A stretch of DNA of 64,000 bases from Microbacterium jejuense (GCF_019511665.1 NZ_JAEUAW010000006.1:222319-286318); one strand, 5' to 3'. Positions 9,887-19,027 are shown, counted from the stretch's first letter. Translations and numbers: made by a program. Notes: a model not told the origin generated them from the sequence alone.

Positions 9887-10210
9887 GGCGTGTCTCTCCC
9901 CAGTGTGAGTTGATTGGTCAGCTCTAACCGACCGGCACCCCAAGTGACGGTCCCCAAACACCCCAGTTACAAATCCCAGACTCTGTTAGAGCTGGGCTTG
10001 AGACACACGCGCAGGCGTGAATCCCCTCCCACGTCAGAGCATCACGGACGCTGTGCCGCAAAGTCAATGACGACGCATGCAGTCTTCCCTCAAGACTTGC
10101 TCAAGGGGCCCGTCGCCGGCTCGCGCGGGCACCCGCCTGAGCGCGGCTTCGCCGGCAGGTACGAATCGCACATACCCGCGAATGTCGGAGGCCCGGCGTA
10201 CCTTGGACTT
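9887..10210. promoter_or_regulatory. pilA / HNH divergent intergenic region with long inverted repeat
   Basis: This 324-base gap lies between pilA (minus) and the HNH gene (plus). A perfect ten-base inverted repeat (CAGCTCTAAC at 9919-9928, GTTAGAGCTG at 9985-9994) encloses 56 bases and ends 32 bases before the pilA start. On the pilA strand the enclosed stretch can form a second short stem (GACCG/CGGTC) and has G-rich loops. It could be a structured mRNA leader or a looped operator. On the plus strand TACCTT sits seven bases before the HNH GTG, suggesting a leaderless transcript. Confidence 0.45.
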
Positions 10211-11695
10211 GTGAGTATTTCATCGAACCACGAGGACGACCTCGAGTGGCGCGCCGAGCATTCTCACGACTGGATGTACGCTCCCGATCCCCGAGAAACC
10301 GCGCCCACGCACCCCGACGATGCCCTGTTCGCGCTGGAGTCAAGCGGCGAGGCGCACGTCGTCGCCGCGGTCGCGCTCGAGGGGCTGAACGTGCGGGCAC
10401 GCGTGCTCATCGCAGACCAGTTCGCGGCGATCGCAACGATCCTGAGGGATGCCGCCGCCTGCCCCGATCCGTGGGTCGGACCCGATCCGACCCTTGATCC
10501 CGCGTGGCGCGACCCGCAGGAGCGGACGCCGGCGCAGGTGCGCGCCGAGCGCAGCGACATCGCCGTGCGCGCGGCTGCGCTCGACCTCTCGGTGAGGCTG
10601 GGACTGTCGGAGGCGACCATCCGCAGACGCGCGCACGACGCCGACACCCTGCAGCAGCGCTGTCCGAAGGTGTGGGCGGCCTTCCGGTCGGGCGCCGTCA
10701 CCGACCAGAACGCGACCACGGCGGCCCAGCACGCCGCCACCCTCCCCGCCGACGACGCCTCCAGCTGGAGCGCGTTCGACGAAGCCGTCGAGCAATCCGC
10801 CCGCACCTCGACGCCGGCGCGGTTCCGTCTGCGCGCGAGGATCGTCCGCGAACGCGTGCACCCCGAGCACATCGATGTGCGCCACCAGCGCGCCGCCGCC
10901 GATCGCACCGTCTGGCTCACCGGCGAGCCCGACGGCATGGCGACGCTCAGCATCTTCGGCACCGCTGCCGACCTGCACCGTTCGCACCAGCTCATCGACG
11001 ACCGCGCACGGCACCTGCGCGCTCAGCCCGACGAACAGCGCACGCTCGCGCAACTGCGCGCCGACGTCGCCGTCGACCTCCTGCGGGACGGCGACATCGA
11101 GGCCGCCGGCATCCCAACCGGAGCGATGGATGCCGCCGACCCGAGCCGCGACGACTCCTCGAGCGCCTCCCACGCCCGCCCGCGCCCGCGCGACGCGACC
11201 CGCCCCGCAGGCCGCCGGCGCGACGGTGTGTCGGTGGCGATCACGATCCCCGTCATGACGCTGCTCGGCCACAGCGACGAACCGGCCACGCTGCACGGCT
11301 ACGGTCCGATCGACACCCAGACGGCGCGTCGGCTCGCCGGCGAGGCATCCAGCTGGGTCCGGATCCTCACCCACCCGATCACCGGAACGGTCCTCGATGT
11401 CGACCGAACCACCTACCGGGTGCCCAAGGCGCTCCGGCGATGGTTGGGCGTGCGCGATCCGGTCTGCATCTCACCGGGATGCACACGCCTCGCCCGCGAC
11501 TGCGACATCGACCACCGCCTGGACTGGCAGTACGGCGGAACGACCGCCGACACCAACCTCGCGCCCCTGTGCGAACGACATCACGTCGTCAAGACGAAGA
11601 GCAGGATGAGGCTCTACCGCGACGACGTCACCGGAGCACGGTGGTGGGTGACACCGACCTCGCTGACCGTGCCCGTCGAACCCGCGCCGTTCTGA
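10211..11695 (+). CDS. DUF222 / HNH endonuclease domain protein
   Basis: The 494-residue protein has a helical DUF222 region (about residues 40-380) and a C-terminal HNH domain with two zinc-type Cys pairs and the core CDIDHRLDWQYGGTTADTNLAPLCERHH. Such proteins occur in many copies in Microbacteriaceae and other Actinobacteria; their biological role is not settled. The frame is open for about 100 codons upstream, but the GTG at 10211 was chosen because the earlier part lacks family sequence and falls across the pilA regulatory region. Confidence 0.85.
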   Translation: MSISSNHEDDLEWRAEHSHDWMYAPDPRETAPTHPDDALFALESSGEAHVVAAVALEGLNVRARVLIADQFAAIATILRDAAACPDPWVGPDPTLDPAWRDPQERTPAQVRAERSDIAVRAAALDLSVRLGLSEATIRRRAHDADTLQQRCPKVWAAFRSGAVTDQNATTAAQHAATLPADDASSWSAFDEAVEQSARTSTPARFRLRARIVRERVHPEHIDVRHQRAAADRTVWLTGEPDGMATLSIFGTAADLHRSHQLIDDRARHLRAQPDEQRTLAQLRADVAVDLLRDGDIEAAGIPTGAMDAADPSRDDSSSASHARPRPRDATRPAGRRRDGVSVAITIPVMTLLGHSDEPATLHGYGPIDTQTARRLAGEASSWVRILTHPITGTVLDVDRTTYRVPKALRRWLGVRDPVCISPGCTRLARDCDIDHRLDWQYGGTTADTNLAPLCERHHVVKTKSRMRLYRDDVTGARWWVTPTSLTVPVEPAPF

Positions 11696-11717
11696 ACGTT
11701 GACGCCTGACCGCGCTG

Positions 11718-11745
11718 ATTAACGTTAGTGCTGTTAAAGTTAATT
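11718..11745 (+). promoter_or_regulatory. AT-rich operator/promoter before the Fic gene
   Basis: An island of low GC holds TTAAC at 11719-11723, GTTAA at 11733-11737 and a further GTTAA at 11739-11743. The first two form an inverted repeat with nine bases between. It lies about 40 bases before the Fic start. The Fic protein has a C-terminal winged helix, so autoregulation here is plausible but unproven. Confidence 0.45.
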
Positions 11746-11781
11746 TGACCCCGAGGAGCACGACGGTCAGGAGGTGCGCAC

Positions 11782-13056
11782 ATGCCCACGTACGTCGAGC
11801 GCCTCTGGGACGCGCGCGATGCCACCCACCTCGGCCGCCGCGATCGCGCGGCCGGGCGCTACCTCGCGTTCGTCCCCGACGAGCTCGGACGCGAGCTGCC
11901 GCCCGTCGGTCCCGAGGCGCAGGCAGCGGCCGAAGACGCCCTCACCGTGCTCGCCCGCGCCGACGAGCGCATCGGCGCGCACGGCGCGTACCTGAACCAC
12001 CTGCTCATCCGTTCCGAGAGCATCTCGTCGTCATGGATCGAGGGCAACCGCATCACCCCGAAGCGGCTCGCCATCGCCGAGACACTCGACACCGGCACGC
12101 GCGTCGCCCTCGACGTCATCGGCAACGTCCGCGCCACCGAAGCGGCCGTCGCCGCCCTCGCCGACCGCGAGCGCGCCGTCACCGCCGACGACATCGTCGC
12201 GCTGCAGCACGTCATCGAGCCGACGCTGCCGCCCGGCCTGCGCACCCAGCAGAACTGGGTCGGCGGCCCCGGCTGGAGCCCCCTGCGCGCAGACTTCGTC
12301 CCGCCGCCCGAGACCGAGGTGCGCCGACTCGTCGACGACCTCGCCGCCTTCGTCACCGAGACGACCGGCAACCCCGTCGTCCGCGCCGCCATCGCCCACG
12401 CCCAGTTCGAGACGATCCACCCGTTCATCGACGGCAACGGCCGCACCGGCCGAGCGCTCATCCACACGGTCCTGCACCGCGCCGACGCGCTGCGCGGCAT
12501 CCTCATCCCCATCAGCACCGTCTTCGCCGGCGACACCGACGCGTACATCTCGGGACTCACCGCGTTCCGCGCCGACCCGCCGCGCCTCGACGACTGGATC
12601 ATCGGGTTCGCTCAGGCCACAGAGCGCGCCGCGTCGAACGCCGTGCAGCTCGCCGCCGACGTCGCCCGCCTCGACGAGCAGATCCTCGCCGAACTCATCG
12701 CCTACCGCCGCAGTCGCGGCGTCTCACCGGCCGCCCCGCGCCGCGACGCGGTCGTGCTGCGCATCCTCGCCTCGCTCGCCGCCGACCCCGTGCCGACCAT
12801 CGAATCGGTCGCGCGCACGCACGGCGTCTCGACCGTCGCCGCGCATCGCGCACTCACCGAGCTGGCGGATGCCGGCATCCTCGGGCGCACGAAAGACCAG
12901 CGCGGCCGCCTCATCTGCTGGACGGCCGACCGTCACCTCGCGCTCGTCGCCCTCACCGAGCGCAGCAACCGCGTCGGCGGCGGCGACACGGACCATCACC
13001 GCCCCACCGGCGGGCCTGCTGTCCCCGACGCCGCACACGTCGGACGGCTGCGCTGA
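11782..13056 (+). CDS. Fic family AMPylation protein with winged-helix C terminus
   Basis: Fic enzymes transfer AMP, or another nucleotide-derived group, to target proteins. The 424-residue product has the complete active-site motif HPFIDGNGRTGR at residues 213-224. Upstream, SSWIEG (residues 83-88) matches the class II inhibitory motif [S/T]xxxE[G/N], so the enzyme probably holds itself inactive. The N-terminal Fic_N-like part covers roughly residues 1-90. A C-terminal region (about 320-390) resembles a winged helix. No antitoxin gene is adjacent, consistent with built-in inhibition. Start: first ATG after an AT-rich promoter-like island. Confidence 0.88.
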   Translation: MPTYVERLWDARDATHLGRRDRAAGRYLAFVPDELGRELPPVGPEAQAAAEDALTVLARADERIGAHGAYLNHLLIRSESISSSWIEGNRITPKRLAIAETLDTGTRVALDVIGNVRATEAAVAALADRERAVTADDIVALQHVIEPTLPPGLRTQQNWVGGPGWSPLRADFVPPPETEVRRLVDDLAAFVTETTGNPVVRAAIAHAQFETIHPFIDGNGRTGRALIHTVLHRADALRGILIPISTVFAGDTDAYISGLTAFRADPPRLDDWIIGFAQATERAASNAVQLAADVARLDEQILAELIAYRRSRGVSPAAPRRDAVVLRILASLAADPVPTIESVARTHGVSTVAAHRALTELADAGILGRTKDQRGRLICWTADRHLALVALTERSNRVGGGDTDHHRPTGGPAVPDAAHVGRLR

Positions 13057-13089
13057 CGACCGGAGGCACCCCGGCGCGCCCTCCCCGGA

Positions 13090-13386
13090 TCAGCCGTCGA
13101 GCACTTCCAGCCGCACCGACACCGGACCACCGTCGACCAGTCGTTCAGCCGTGCGCACGGCCTTCTTGAGCGGCAGCACGTACTCCCCCGACGAACTCGG
13201 GAAGATCGACGTCCGCCACTCGCTCCCGCCGATGCGCGCCTGCACGCGCACCGAGCCGAACCCGCGGAACGGCCGAGGGATCTCACGGATCTCGGCGCTC
13301 AGCTCCTGCGGCACCGCCGTGAAGAACCACGCGGCGTCCTCCCGAGCCGCCCACCGGAACACGTCGCCGTCGAACTCGACGATCAC
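13090..13386 (-). CDS. DUF1905 domain protein
   Basis: The 98-residue protein begins VIVEFDGDVFRWAAREDAAWFFTAVP and continues with IREIPRPFRGFGSVRVQARIG, the small beta-barrel pattern of DUF1905. The GTG start at 13386 overlaps the stop of the AHSA1-like gene by four bases (GTGA). The frame is open further upstream, but that stretch is out-of-frame shadow of the neighbour. Function is unknown. Confidence 0.78.
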   Translation of the reverse strand: MIVEFDGDVFRWAAREDAAWFFTAVPQELSAEIREIPRPFRGFGSVRVQARIGGSEWRTSIFPSSSGEYVLPLKKAVRTAERLVDGGPVSVRLEVLDG

Positions 13387-13814
13387 TGCAGCCGCTCCCC
13401 CGGCGCACCGCCGTGCCGGTCGACGAGTCGCTGCAGGCAGTCCGCCCAGCCCTCCACGTGGTTCTGACGTTCCGCCGCCGTGGCGAAGCCGCTGTGACGC
13501 ACGATGACGCGCGTCGCGGAGTCGGCGGCGGGTTCGAGCGCGATGCCGACGTCGGTGGCGGCATCCTCCCCCGCCCAGCGCCACTCCAGTCGCAGCGAGC
13601 GCGGCGCATCCACGGCGAGCACGACGGCTTCCACGGCGATGCCCGCCGGCTCGGACCGGACCTGCCAGCGCCCCAGCTCGCGCAGCTCGACGAGGGCGGT
13701 GGGCTGCATCCGCGCCGGCCAGAACCATTCGGCCAGCGCCCCTGAGCGGGTCAGGTCCCGCCAGACCTCGTTGACGGATGCCGCGACCAGCGCCTCTTCG
13801 GTCAGCTCATGCAT
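13383..13814 (-). CDS. SRPBCC / AHSA1-like protein
   Basis: The 143-residue protein fits the Bet v1-like SRPBCC fold: an opening strand (MHELTEEALVAASVNEVWRD), a hydrophobic cavity region with SGALAEWFWPA, and a C-terminal helix (HVEGWADCLQRLVDRHGG). Members bind hydrophobic ligands or act as stress-linked proteins; the ligand here is unknown. It is translationally coupled to the DUF1905 gene, and the two probably act in the same process. Confidence 0.8.
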   Translation of the reverse strand: MHELTEEALVAASVNEVWRDLTRSGALAEWFWPARMQPTALVELRELGRWQVRSEPAGIAVEAVVLAVDAPRSLRLEWRWAGEDAATDVGIALEPAADSATRVIVRHSGFATAAERQNHVEGWADCLQRLVDRHGGAPGERLQ

Positions 13815-13854
13815 AGCGCAAACCTACGCCGCGCCGCCGACACCGGCGACCTGG

Positions 13855-14664
13855 TCAGCTGCCGTACTCCGGCGTCCATTCCTCGCCCTCGGAGCCCCAT
13901 TCGCCGGCGGCATCCACTCGGCCGCGCTGCTCGCCCTCCAAAGCCGCGCGGCGCCACGCGGCGCCCTCCGGCCAGCTCGCGGCGAAGGTCGAGGCCACCT
14001 TGAACACGCGGCGCGAGAGTCCGCCGAGGGTCTGCACCGGGCGCGCCGACACCGGCATGCGCAGCTGCGGGTCGTACCTCACGCCGTCCGACGAGCGCAG
14101 CCGGATCGTGAGGTCGAGATCGTCGTGGATCTTCGCGTTGCCCCGATCCACCTGATCGCGCACCCTCTGCCAGACCCGCGTGCGCATCGCGAAATTCGAG
14201 CCGAACACGAGCGGGATGCCGAGCCATTTGCGGATCCAGTAGTGCCCGCCGCCGATGTACCACCGCTCGCCGAGATAGTTCTGCAGCGGCGAGCCGCCGT
14301 AGAACTCCGCACCGCCGGTGAGCACGCCGAGCGTCGGATCCGACACGAACGCCCGCACGAGCCGCGCCACCCAATCGGGATGCGGGCGCGAGTCGGCGTC
14401 CAGACGCGCGATGATGTCGGCGCCCTCGAGCGCCTCGTCGTAGCCGCGGGCCGCCGCCGGCCAGATCCCGACGGCCGGCTCGCTCACGACGACCGCGCCG
14501 AATCGCCGCGCGACGTCGGCGGAGGCATCCGTGCTCGCATTGTCGACGACGATCACACGATCAGCGGGGTGGGTCTGCGCGGCCAGCGCGGCCAGGCACG
14601 CTTCCAGGTACTGCGCATCGTTGCGGCACGGAATGACCACGGCGACACGAGGGGCGAGGGGCAC
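13855..14664 (-). CDS. Family 2 glycosyltransferase
   Basis: The 269-residue enzyme has a GT-A fold: VAVVIPCRNDAQYLEACLAAL at the N terminus, VIVVDNASTDASADVA, and the metal/sugar-binding DxD in RLDADSRP near residue 92. The later ED-like acceptor region appears as HDDLDLTIRL. A GTG is used as start (14664). No transmembrane segment is obvious, so it is likely a soluble or peripheral enzyme. The sugar donor and acceptor cannot be told from sequence. It stands alone, divergent from the beta-helix gene. Confidence 0.85.
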   Translation of the reverse strand: MPLAPRVAVVIPCRNDAQYLEACLAALAAQTHPADRVIVVDNASTDASADVARRFGAVVVSEPAVGIWPAAARGYDEALEGADIIARLDADSRPHPDWVARLVRAFVSDPTLGVLTGGAEFYGGSPLQNYLGERWYIGGGHYWIRKWLGIPLVFGSNFAMRTRVWQRVRDQVDRGNAKIHDDLDLTIRLRSSDGVRYDPQLRMPVSARPVQTLGGLSRRVFKVASTFAASWPEGAAWRRAALEGEQRGRVDAAGEWGSEGEEWTPEYGS

Positions 14665-14731
14665 AGCGACACCCTACTCCCGACCGCGCGGGACCTCGGG
14701 GAACCAGCAAGCGCTCTCCGCGAATTGCCTC

Positions 14732-14760
14732 TTGAGACCGCTCTCACGTTTGGTTACAGT
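14732..14760 (+). promoter_or_regulatory. Promoter with LacI-type operator before the beta-helix gene
   Basis: TTGAGA (14732-14737) and TACAGT (14755-14760) are 17 bases apart and read as -35 and -10. The perfect palindrome TGAGACCGCTCTCA (14733-14746) overlaps the -35. Its central CG and shape resemble CebR-type LacI operators of actinobacteria (TGGGAGCGCTCCCA). The start codon lies about 52 bases downstream, suggesting sugar-responsive repression of the secreted protein. Confidence 0.6.
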
Positions 14761-14812
14761 CCGGTAAGTAAGCGGCACGGACGCCGCCCCACCTCGACGG
14801 AGAGGACTTCGC

Positions 14813-16699
14813 ATGCCCACCCCCGTTCGTCGCCGGACCCTGCGGCTCGGCGCACTCACCACCGGCGCCGCACTGATCGCGAGCGCCCTGCTGGCGGCAC
14901 CCGCCGTCGCCGCGCCACCACGCGCGGTCGATCCGCTCCACCCCGACTTCGGGCCGAACGTGACGATCTACAGCCCCGACACGCCGGTGTCGCAGATCCG
15001 CACCGAGCTCGACGCCCTGCACGCGCAGCAGGTCGACGCCGAGATGAGCACGGTCCGCAAGGCCGTGTACTTCCTTCCCGGCCAGTACGGTACGGCCGCC
15101 GACCCGCTGCAGGTCAAGGTCGGCTACTACACCGAGGTCGCCGGACTGGGCGCGTCGCCCGACGACGTCACGCTCACCGGCGGACTCGAGGTCTACAACC
15201 GCTGCCTGGCCGACGGCGGCACCGGCAACTGCCTCGCGCTCGTCAACTTCTGGCGGACGATCTCGAACCTGCACGTGGCCGTCGCCAAGGCCGGCCAGGA
15301 CGGCTGCCGCCAGAGCGCCAACTTCTGGGCGGTGTCACAGGCCGTCTCGATGCGCCGGCTCGACATCACCGGCGCCAACCTGTCGCTCATGGACTACTGC
15401 ACCGCCGGTCCGCAGTACGCCAGCGGCGGGTTCATCGCCGACTCGAAGCTGCCGTACGTCGTCAGCGGCTCGCAGCAGCAGTGGCTCACGCGCAACAGCG
15501 AGGTGGCCGGCTGGTCGAACGGCGTGTGGAACCAGGTGTTCTCGGGCGTCGTCGGCGCCCCCGACGACGCCGGGTTCCCGAACCCGCCGTACACGACGAT
15601 CGGTCAGACTCCGATCAGCCGTGAGAAGCCGTACCTCTACGTCGACGCCGACGGGCGCTACAACGTCCGCGTACCGGACGCGCAGCGCGACAGCAGCGGT
15701 GTCAGCTGGGCGGACGGGCAGACGGCGGGCCGCAGCATCCCGATCACCGACTTCTTCATCGCGAAGCCCGGCGACTCGGTGCAGCAGATCAACAACGCCC
15801 TCTCGCGCGGGCAGAACCTGATCCTCACGCCCGGCGTGTACGACATCGCCCAGACCATCCAGGTCAAGCGCCCTGGCACCGTCGTCCTGGGCCTCGGCCA
15901 CGCGACTCTCACCGCCGTCGGCGGCGCCGTGCCGCTGGAGGTCAAGGACAACGACGGCATCGTGATCGCCGGCGTCACGATCGACGCCGGCGCCGCGCTC
16001 TCGCCGGTGCTGCTGCGCGTCGGCGCCGCCGACAGCGACAAGGTGCTCGACGCGGACGACCCGATCACCCTCAGCGACGTGTACTTCCGCGTCGGCGGCC
16101 CGCACATCGGCAAGACCACGACAGCGCTCGAGGTCAACGCCGACGACGTGCTCATCGACCACATCTGGGTGTGGCGCGGCGACCACGGCGTCGAGGGCTT
16201 CGACCCGAACGACGGCGTGAACGGCGACAACCAGCGCTGGGCGACCAACACCGGCACCAACGGCGTCATCGTGAACGGAGACAACGTGACCGCGACCGGC
16301 CTGTTCGTCGAGCACTTCCAGCAGTACAATACGCTCTGGAACGGCGACGACGGCCGCGTGATCCTCTACCAGAACGAGCTGCCCTACGACCCGCCGACGC
16401 AGGCCGACTGGACCCAGCCCGACGGCACGCTCGGCTACCCCGGGTACAAGGTGGCCGACGGCGTCACGACGCATCGCCTGGACGGCGCCGGCGTGTACGT
16501 GTTCAACCAGAACAACCCGTCGATCCTCACCGCGAACGGGTTCGAGGTGCCCGAGACGCCGGGGGTGCGGCTGCATCACATCATGACGGTCAACCTGTCT
16601 GCCGGCACCGTGCAGCACGTCGTCAACGGCGTGGGCGGCCAGGCCGACAACTCCAACACCGGCACGCCCCAGTTCGTCGTGGACTACCCCGCGCCGTGA
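14813..16699 (+). CDS. Secreted right-handed beta-helix protein
   Basis: The 628-residue protein has a signal peptide (about 1-34, basic twin-Arg-containing start then a hydrophobic core ending AVAA). The body resembles pectate-lyase-like / GH55-like beta-helix proteins of actinobacteria: GPNVTIYSPDTPVSQI, FLPGQYG, VGYYTEVAGLGASPDDVTLTG and a second helix half starting ISDFF-like ITDFFIAKPGD with LILTPGVYDIAQTIQV. Such proteins are often labelled adenylyl cyclase or F5/8-type in databases without evidence. A polysaccharide-acting role is inferred from fold and from the LacI-type operator. No catalytic residues could be assigned. Confidence 0.75.
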   Translation: MPTPVRRRTLRLGALTTGAALIASALLAAPAVAAPPRAVDPLHPDFGPNVTIYSPDTPVSQIRTELDALHAQQVDAEMSTVRKAVYFLPGQYGTAADPLQVKVGYYTEVAGLGASPDDVTLTGGLEVYNRCLADGGTGNCLALVNFWRTISNLHVAVAKAGQDGCRQSANFWAVSQAVSMRRLDITGANLSLMDYCTAGPQYASGGFIADSKLPYVVSGSQQQWLTRNSEVAGWSNGVWNQVFSGVVGAPDDAGFPNPPYTTIGQTPISREKPYLYVDADGRYNVRVPDAQRDSSGVSWADGQTAGRSIPITDFFIAKPGDSVQQINNALSRGQNLILTPGVYDIAQTIQVKRPGTVVLGLGHATLTAVGGAVPLEVKDNDGIVIAGVTIDAGAALSPVLLRVGAADSDKVLDADDPITLSDVYFRVGGPHIGKTTTALEVNADDVLIDHIWVWRGDHGVEGFDPNDGVNGDNQRWATNTGTNGVIVNGDNVTATGLFVEHFQQYNTLWNGDDGRVILYQNELPYDPPTQADWTQPDGTLGYPGYKVADGVTTHRLDGAGVYVFNQNNPSILTANGFEVPETPGVRLHHIMTVNLSAGTVQHVVNGVGGQADNSNTGTPQFVVDYPAP

Positions 16700-16709
16700 C
16701 GGAACCCCC

Positions 16710-16809
16710 GGTCGTTGAGCGAAGGGCGCTCTAGCGCCCGAAGACGAAACGCGCCTGACTTCCTCGAGAGGTCAGGCGCGTTTCGTCTCGCTTCGCTCGC
16801 TCAACGACC
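16710..16809. repeat. Inverted pair of dispersed repeats, likely bidirectional terminator
   Basis: Two units of the GGTCGTTGAG...GACGAAACGC family face tail to tail (16710-16752 and 16778-16809). Their inner ends extend into a perfect 18-base stem (16742-16759 with 16771-16788) with an 11-base loop. The pair sits between the convergent beta-helix and aldo/keto reductase genes. Confidence 0.85.
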
Positions 16810-16819
16810 GAGGGCCCGT

Positions 16820-17824
16820 TCACCAGAGCGGGTGGATCGCCTCGCGCAGGTCGCGGTCGTAGACCTCGTGCACGACCCGGTCGAATGCGGCGACGTCGAA
16901 GTCGGAGCCGCCCTCGCCCGCCAGCAGCGCCGCCGCGGCGGCGTTGGACTCCGCCTGCCGCACGTTGCGCGCACCGGGGATGACGCTCGTGACGCCCGGC
17001 TGCGACGCGATCCACGCGAGCGTGGCGGCGGGCAGCGACACCCCTTCGGGCAGTGCGACTCCGAGCTCGGCGGCCGCCGCCAGGCCGACCTCGAAGTCGA
17101 CGCCCGAGAACGTCTCGCCGCGGTCGAACGCCTCGCCGTGACGGTTGTACGTGCGGTGGTCGTTCTCGGCGAATGTCGTCTGCGCCGAGTACTTGCCCGA
17201 CAGCAGGCCCGACGCCAGCGGCACGCGGGCGAAGATCGCGACGCCGGCCTCCGCGGCCGCCGGCAGCACGGCGTCGAGCGGCTTCAGGCGGAACGGGTTG
17301 AAGATGATCTGCACGTTGGTCACGTTCGGGCGCGCGATCGCGGCGAGCGCCTGCGCACACGTCTCGACCGAGACGCCGTAGGCCGCGATGGCGCCCTCTG
17401 CCACGAGGGCGTCCAGCGCGTCGTACGTCGCATCGGCCTCGATGACGGCGCTCGGCGGGCAGTGCAGCTGCACCAGGTCGAGCGTGTCGACGCCCAGGTT
17501 GCGGCGCGAGCGGTCCGTCCAGGCGCGGAAGTTCTCGGGCGTGTAGTTGTCGGGCTCCTGCTCGAGGCGACGGCCCATCTTCGTCGCCACCGTGATGCCG
17601 TGATCCGGCCGGTCCGCGAGGAAGCGGCCGATGAGCGACTCGCTGCGTCCGTCGCCATAGACGTCGGCGGTGTCGAACAGGGTGACGCCGCGCTCGGCGG
17701 ATGCCGCGAGCACCGCCTCCGCATCCGCTTCGCTGACGGCGCCCCAGTCCGCGCCGAGCTGCCAGGTTCCGAGTCCGATCGCCGACACCGTGCGTCCGGT
17801 GCGGCCGAGTGCGCGCTGTTGCAT
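16820..17824 (-). CDS. Aldo/keto reductase
   Basis: The 334-residue NAD(P)H-dependent oxidoreductase has the full catalytic tetrad: Asp51 and Tyr56 in FDTADVYG, Lys82 in ATKMGRR and His121 in LVQLHCPP, counted from MQQRALGRTG. It belongs to the large group of bacterial AKRs related to Gra-orf5/YhdN. The start at 17824 matches the usual family N terminus; another ATG lies four codons upstream. Substrate unknown. It is a single gene, divergent from the FUSC gene. Confidence 0.9.
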   Translation of the reverse strand: MQQRALGRTGRTVSAIGLGTWQLGADWGAVSEADAEAVLAASAERGVTLFDTADVYGDGRSESLIGRFLADRPDHGITVATKMGRRLEQEPDNYTPENFRAWTDRSRRNLGVDTLDLVQLHCPPSAVIEADATYDALDALVAEGAIAAYGVSVETCAQALAAIARPNVTNVQIIFNPFRLKPLDAVLPAAAEAGVAIFARVPLASGLLSGKYSAQTTFAENDHRTYNRHGEAFDRGETFSGVDFEVGLAAAAELGVALPEGVSLPAATLAWIASQPGVTSVIPGARNVRQAESNAAAAALLAGEGGSDFDVAAFDRVVHEVYDRDLREAIHPLW

Positions 17825-17934
17825 GAGCCCCAGCATCCCACGCTCCGCGGCTCGCGCTAACCGAGGTGGACCCCCGGCGCAACCCGCATAGGTGAGATCG
17901 CGCCGGCGGCTAGTTTGGCGGCGAGGGAGGACCT

Positions 17935-19020
17935 GTGACCGCTGAGCGCACCCCACCGCTGCGCCGCGCCGTCTCGTACACAGCGCGCCTGGCGAACCAG
18001 CCGCGCGTGCTGCTGGCGGTCAAGACGTCGCTGGCCGCCGTGCTGGCCTGGTATCTCGCGCCGCTCATCCCCTTCACCGAGGACCAGTACTCGTACTACG
18101 CACCGCTGGGCGCACTCGTCACGATGCACCCGACGATCGCGCGGTCGGCACGCGTCGGAGGCCAGGTGCTGATGGGGCTCGCCCTCGGCATCGGCGTCAG
18201 CCTGTGCGGCATCGCGGCCTTGCACCTCGGCGTGCCCGGCGGTGTCGTGCTCGGCATCGTGATCGGAGTCGGTGTGCTGCTCGGCGGCCTGCGCTGGCTG
18301 GGGGCCGGCGGCGACTGGGTCGCGCTGGCGGCCCTGTTCGTGCTGCTCGCGGCGGGCGGCGACCCCGAGGGCTTCTCGATCTCGTACCTCGGCACGACCG
18401 CGTTCGGCGTGCTCGTCGGCATCGCCGTCAACCTGCTGATCGTGCCGCCGCTGTATCTGCGGCGCGCGAGCGAGCGCCTGTCTGCGCTCCGCGACACCGT
18501 GACGGACGTGCTCACCGACGTCGCCGACGCCGTCGCCCGCGACGAGATCGACGCCGAGCGCATGACCCGCGCGCTCCAGACGCTCGACGAGACCGGTGCT
18601 GCGGTCGCGGGCGATGTCGACGAGGCCGAAGAGAGCGCCCGCGCCAATCCGCGACGGCGGCGGCACCAGCACGTGCGTGAGCAGAACGCGCGCCGCATGC
18701 CGGCGCTGGAGCGCACCGCCTTTCTCACGCGCGACCTCATCGACCTGCTGATCGAGCTCCACGCCACGGATGACGGCACCCTCGCATCGGCGGTGCGCGA
18801 CGAGCTCGCCGAGGCGATCCGGCGCGCTGCCGACCTGGTCGCCGCGCCCGTCGGCGACGCGCGGGCGCCCGAGCGGCTGCGCGCGGCGGACGACGCGCTC
18901 GGGGCGTACCAGCGCGCTCTGGGCGATCCACGCCCCGGGCACCGGGCCGACGTCGCCACCGGCGCCGCCGTCGAGCTGTGCCTGCGCCGCATCATCGACG
19001 TGTCGCGGCCGTTCGTCTGA
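17935..19020 (+). CDS. FUSC-family (aromatic acid exporter-like) membrane protein
   Basis: The 361-residue protein has an N-terminal block of about six transmembrane helices (residues 28-185, including QYSYYAPLGALVTMHPTIARSAR) and a C-terminal cytosolic helical region. This is the FUSC/ArAE half-transporter layout. A basic stretch (RRRRHQHVREQNARR) lies in the cytosolic part. The GTG start follows GAGGGAGG at good spacing. Aromatic or other organic acid export is possible; substrate unknown. Confidence 0.82.
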   Translation: MTAERTPPLRRAVSYTARLANQPRVLLAVKTSLAAVLAWYLAPLIPFTEDQYSYYAPLGALVTMHPTIARSARVGGQVLMGLALGIGVSLCGIAALHLGVPGGVVLGIVIGVGVLLGGLRWLGAGGDWVALAALFVLLAAGGDPEGFSISYLGTTAFGVLVGIAVNLLIVPPLYLRRASERLSALRDTVTDVLTDVADAVARDEIDAERMTRALQTLDETGAAVAGDVDEAEESARANPRRRRHQHVREQNARRMPALERTAFLTRDLIDLLIELHATDDGTLASAVRDELAEAIRRAADLVAAPVGDARAPERLRAADDALGAYQRALGDPRPGHRADVATGAAVELCLRRIIDVSRPFV

Positions 19021-19027
19021 CGGAACG

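Noticed and set aside
10211..13056. HNH endonuclease next to Fic as a defence island or prophage remnant
   Set aside because: DUF222/HNH proteins are scattered widely in these genomes and are common outside phages; no phage structural genes, att sites or tRNA-linked repeats were seen.
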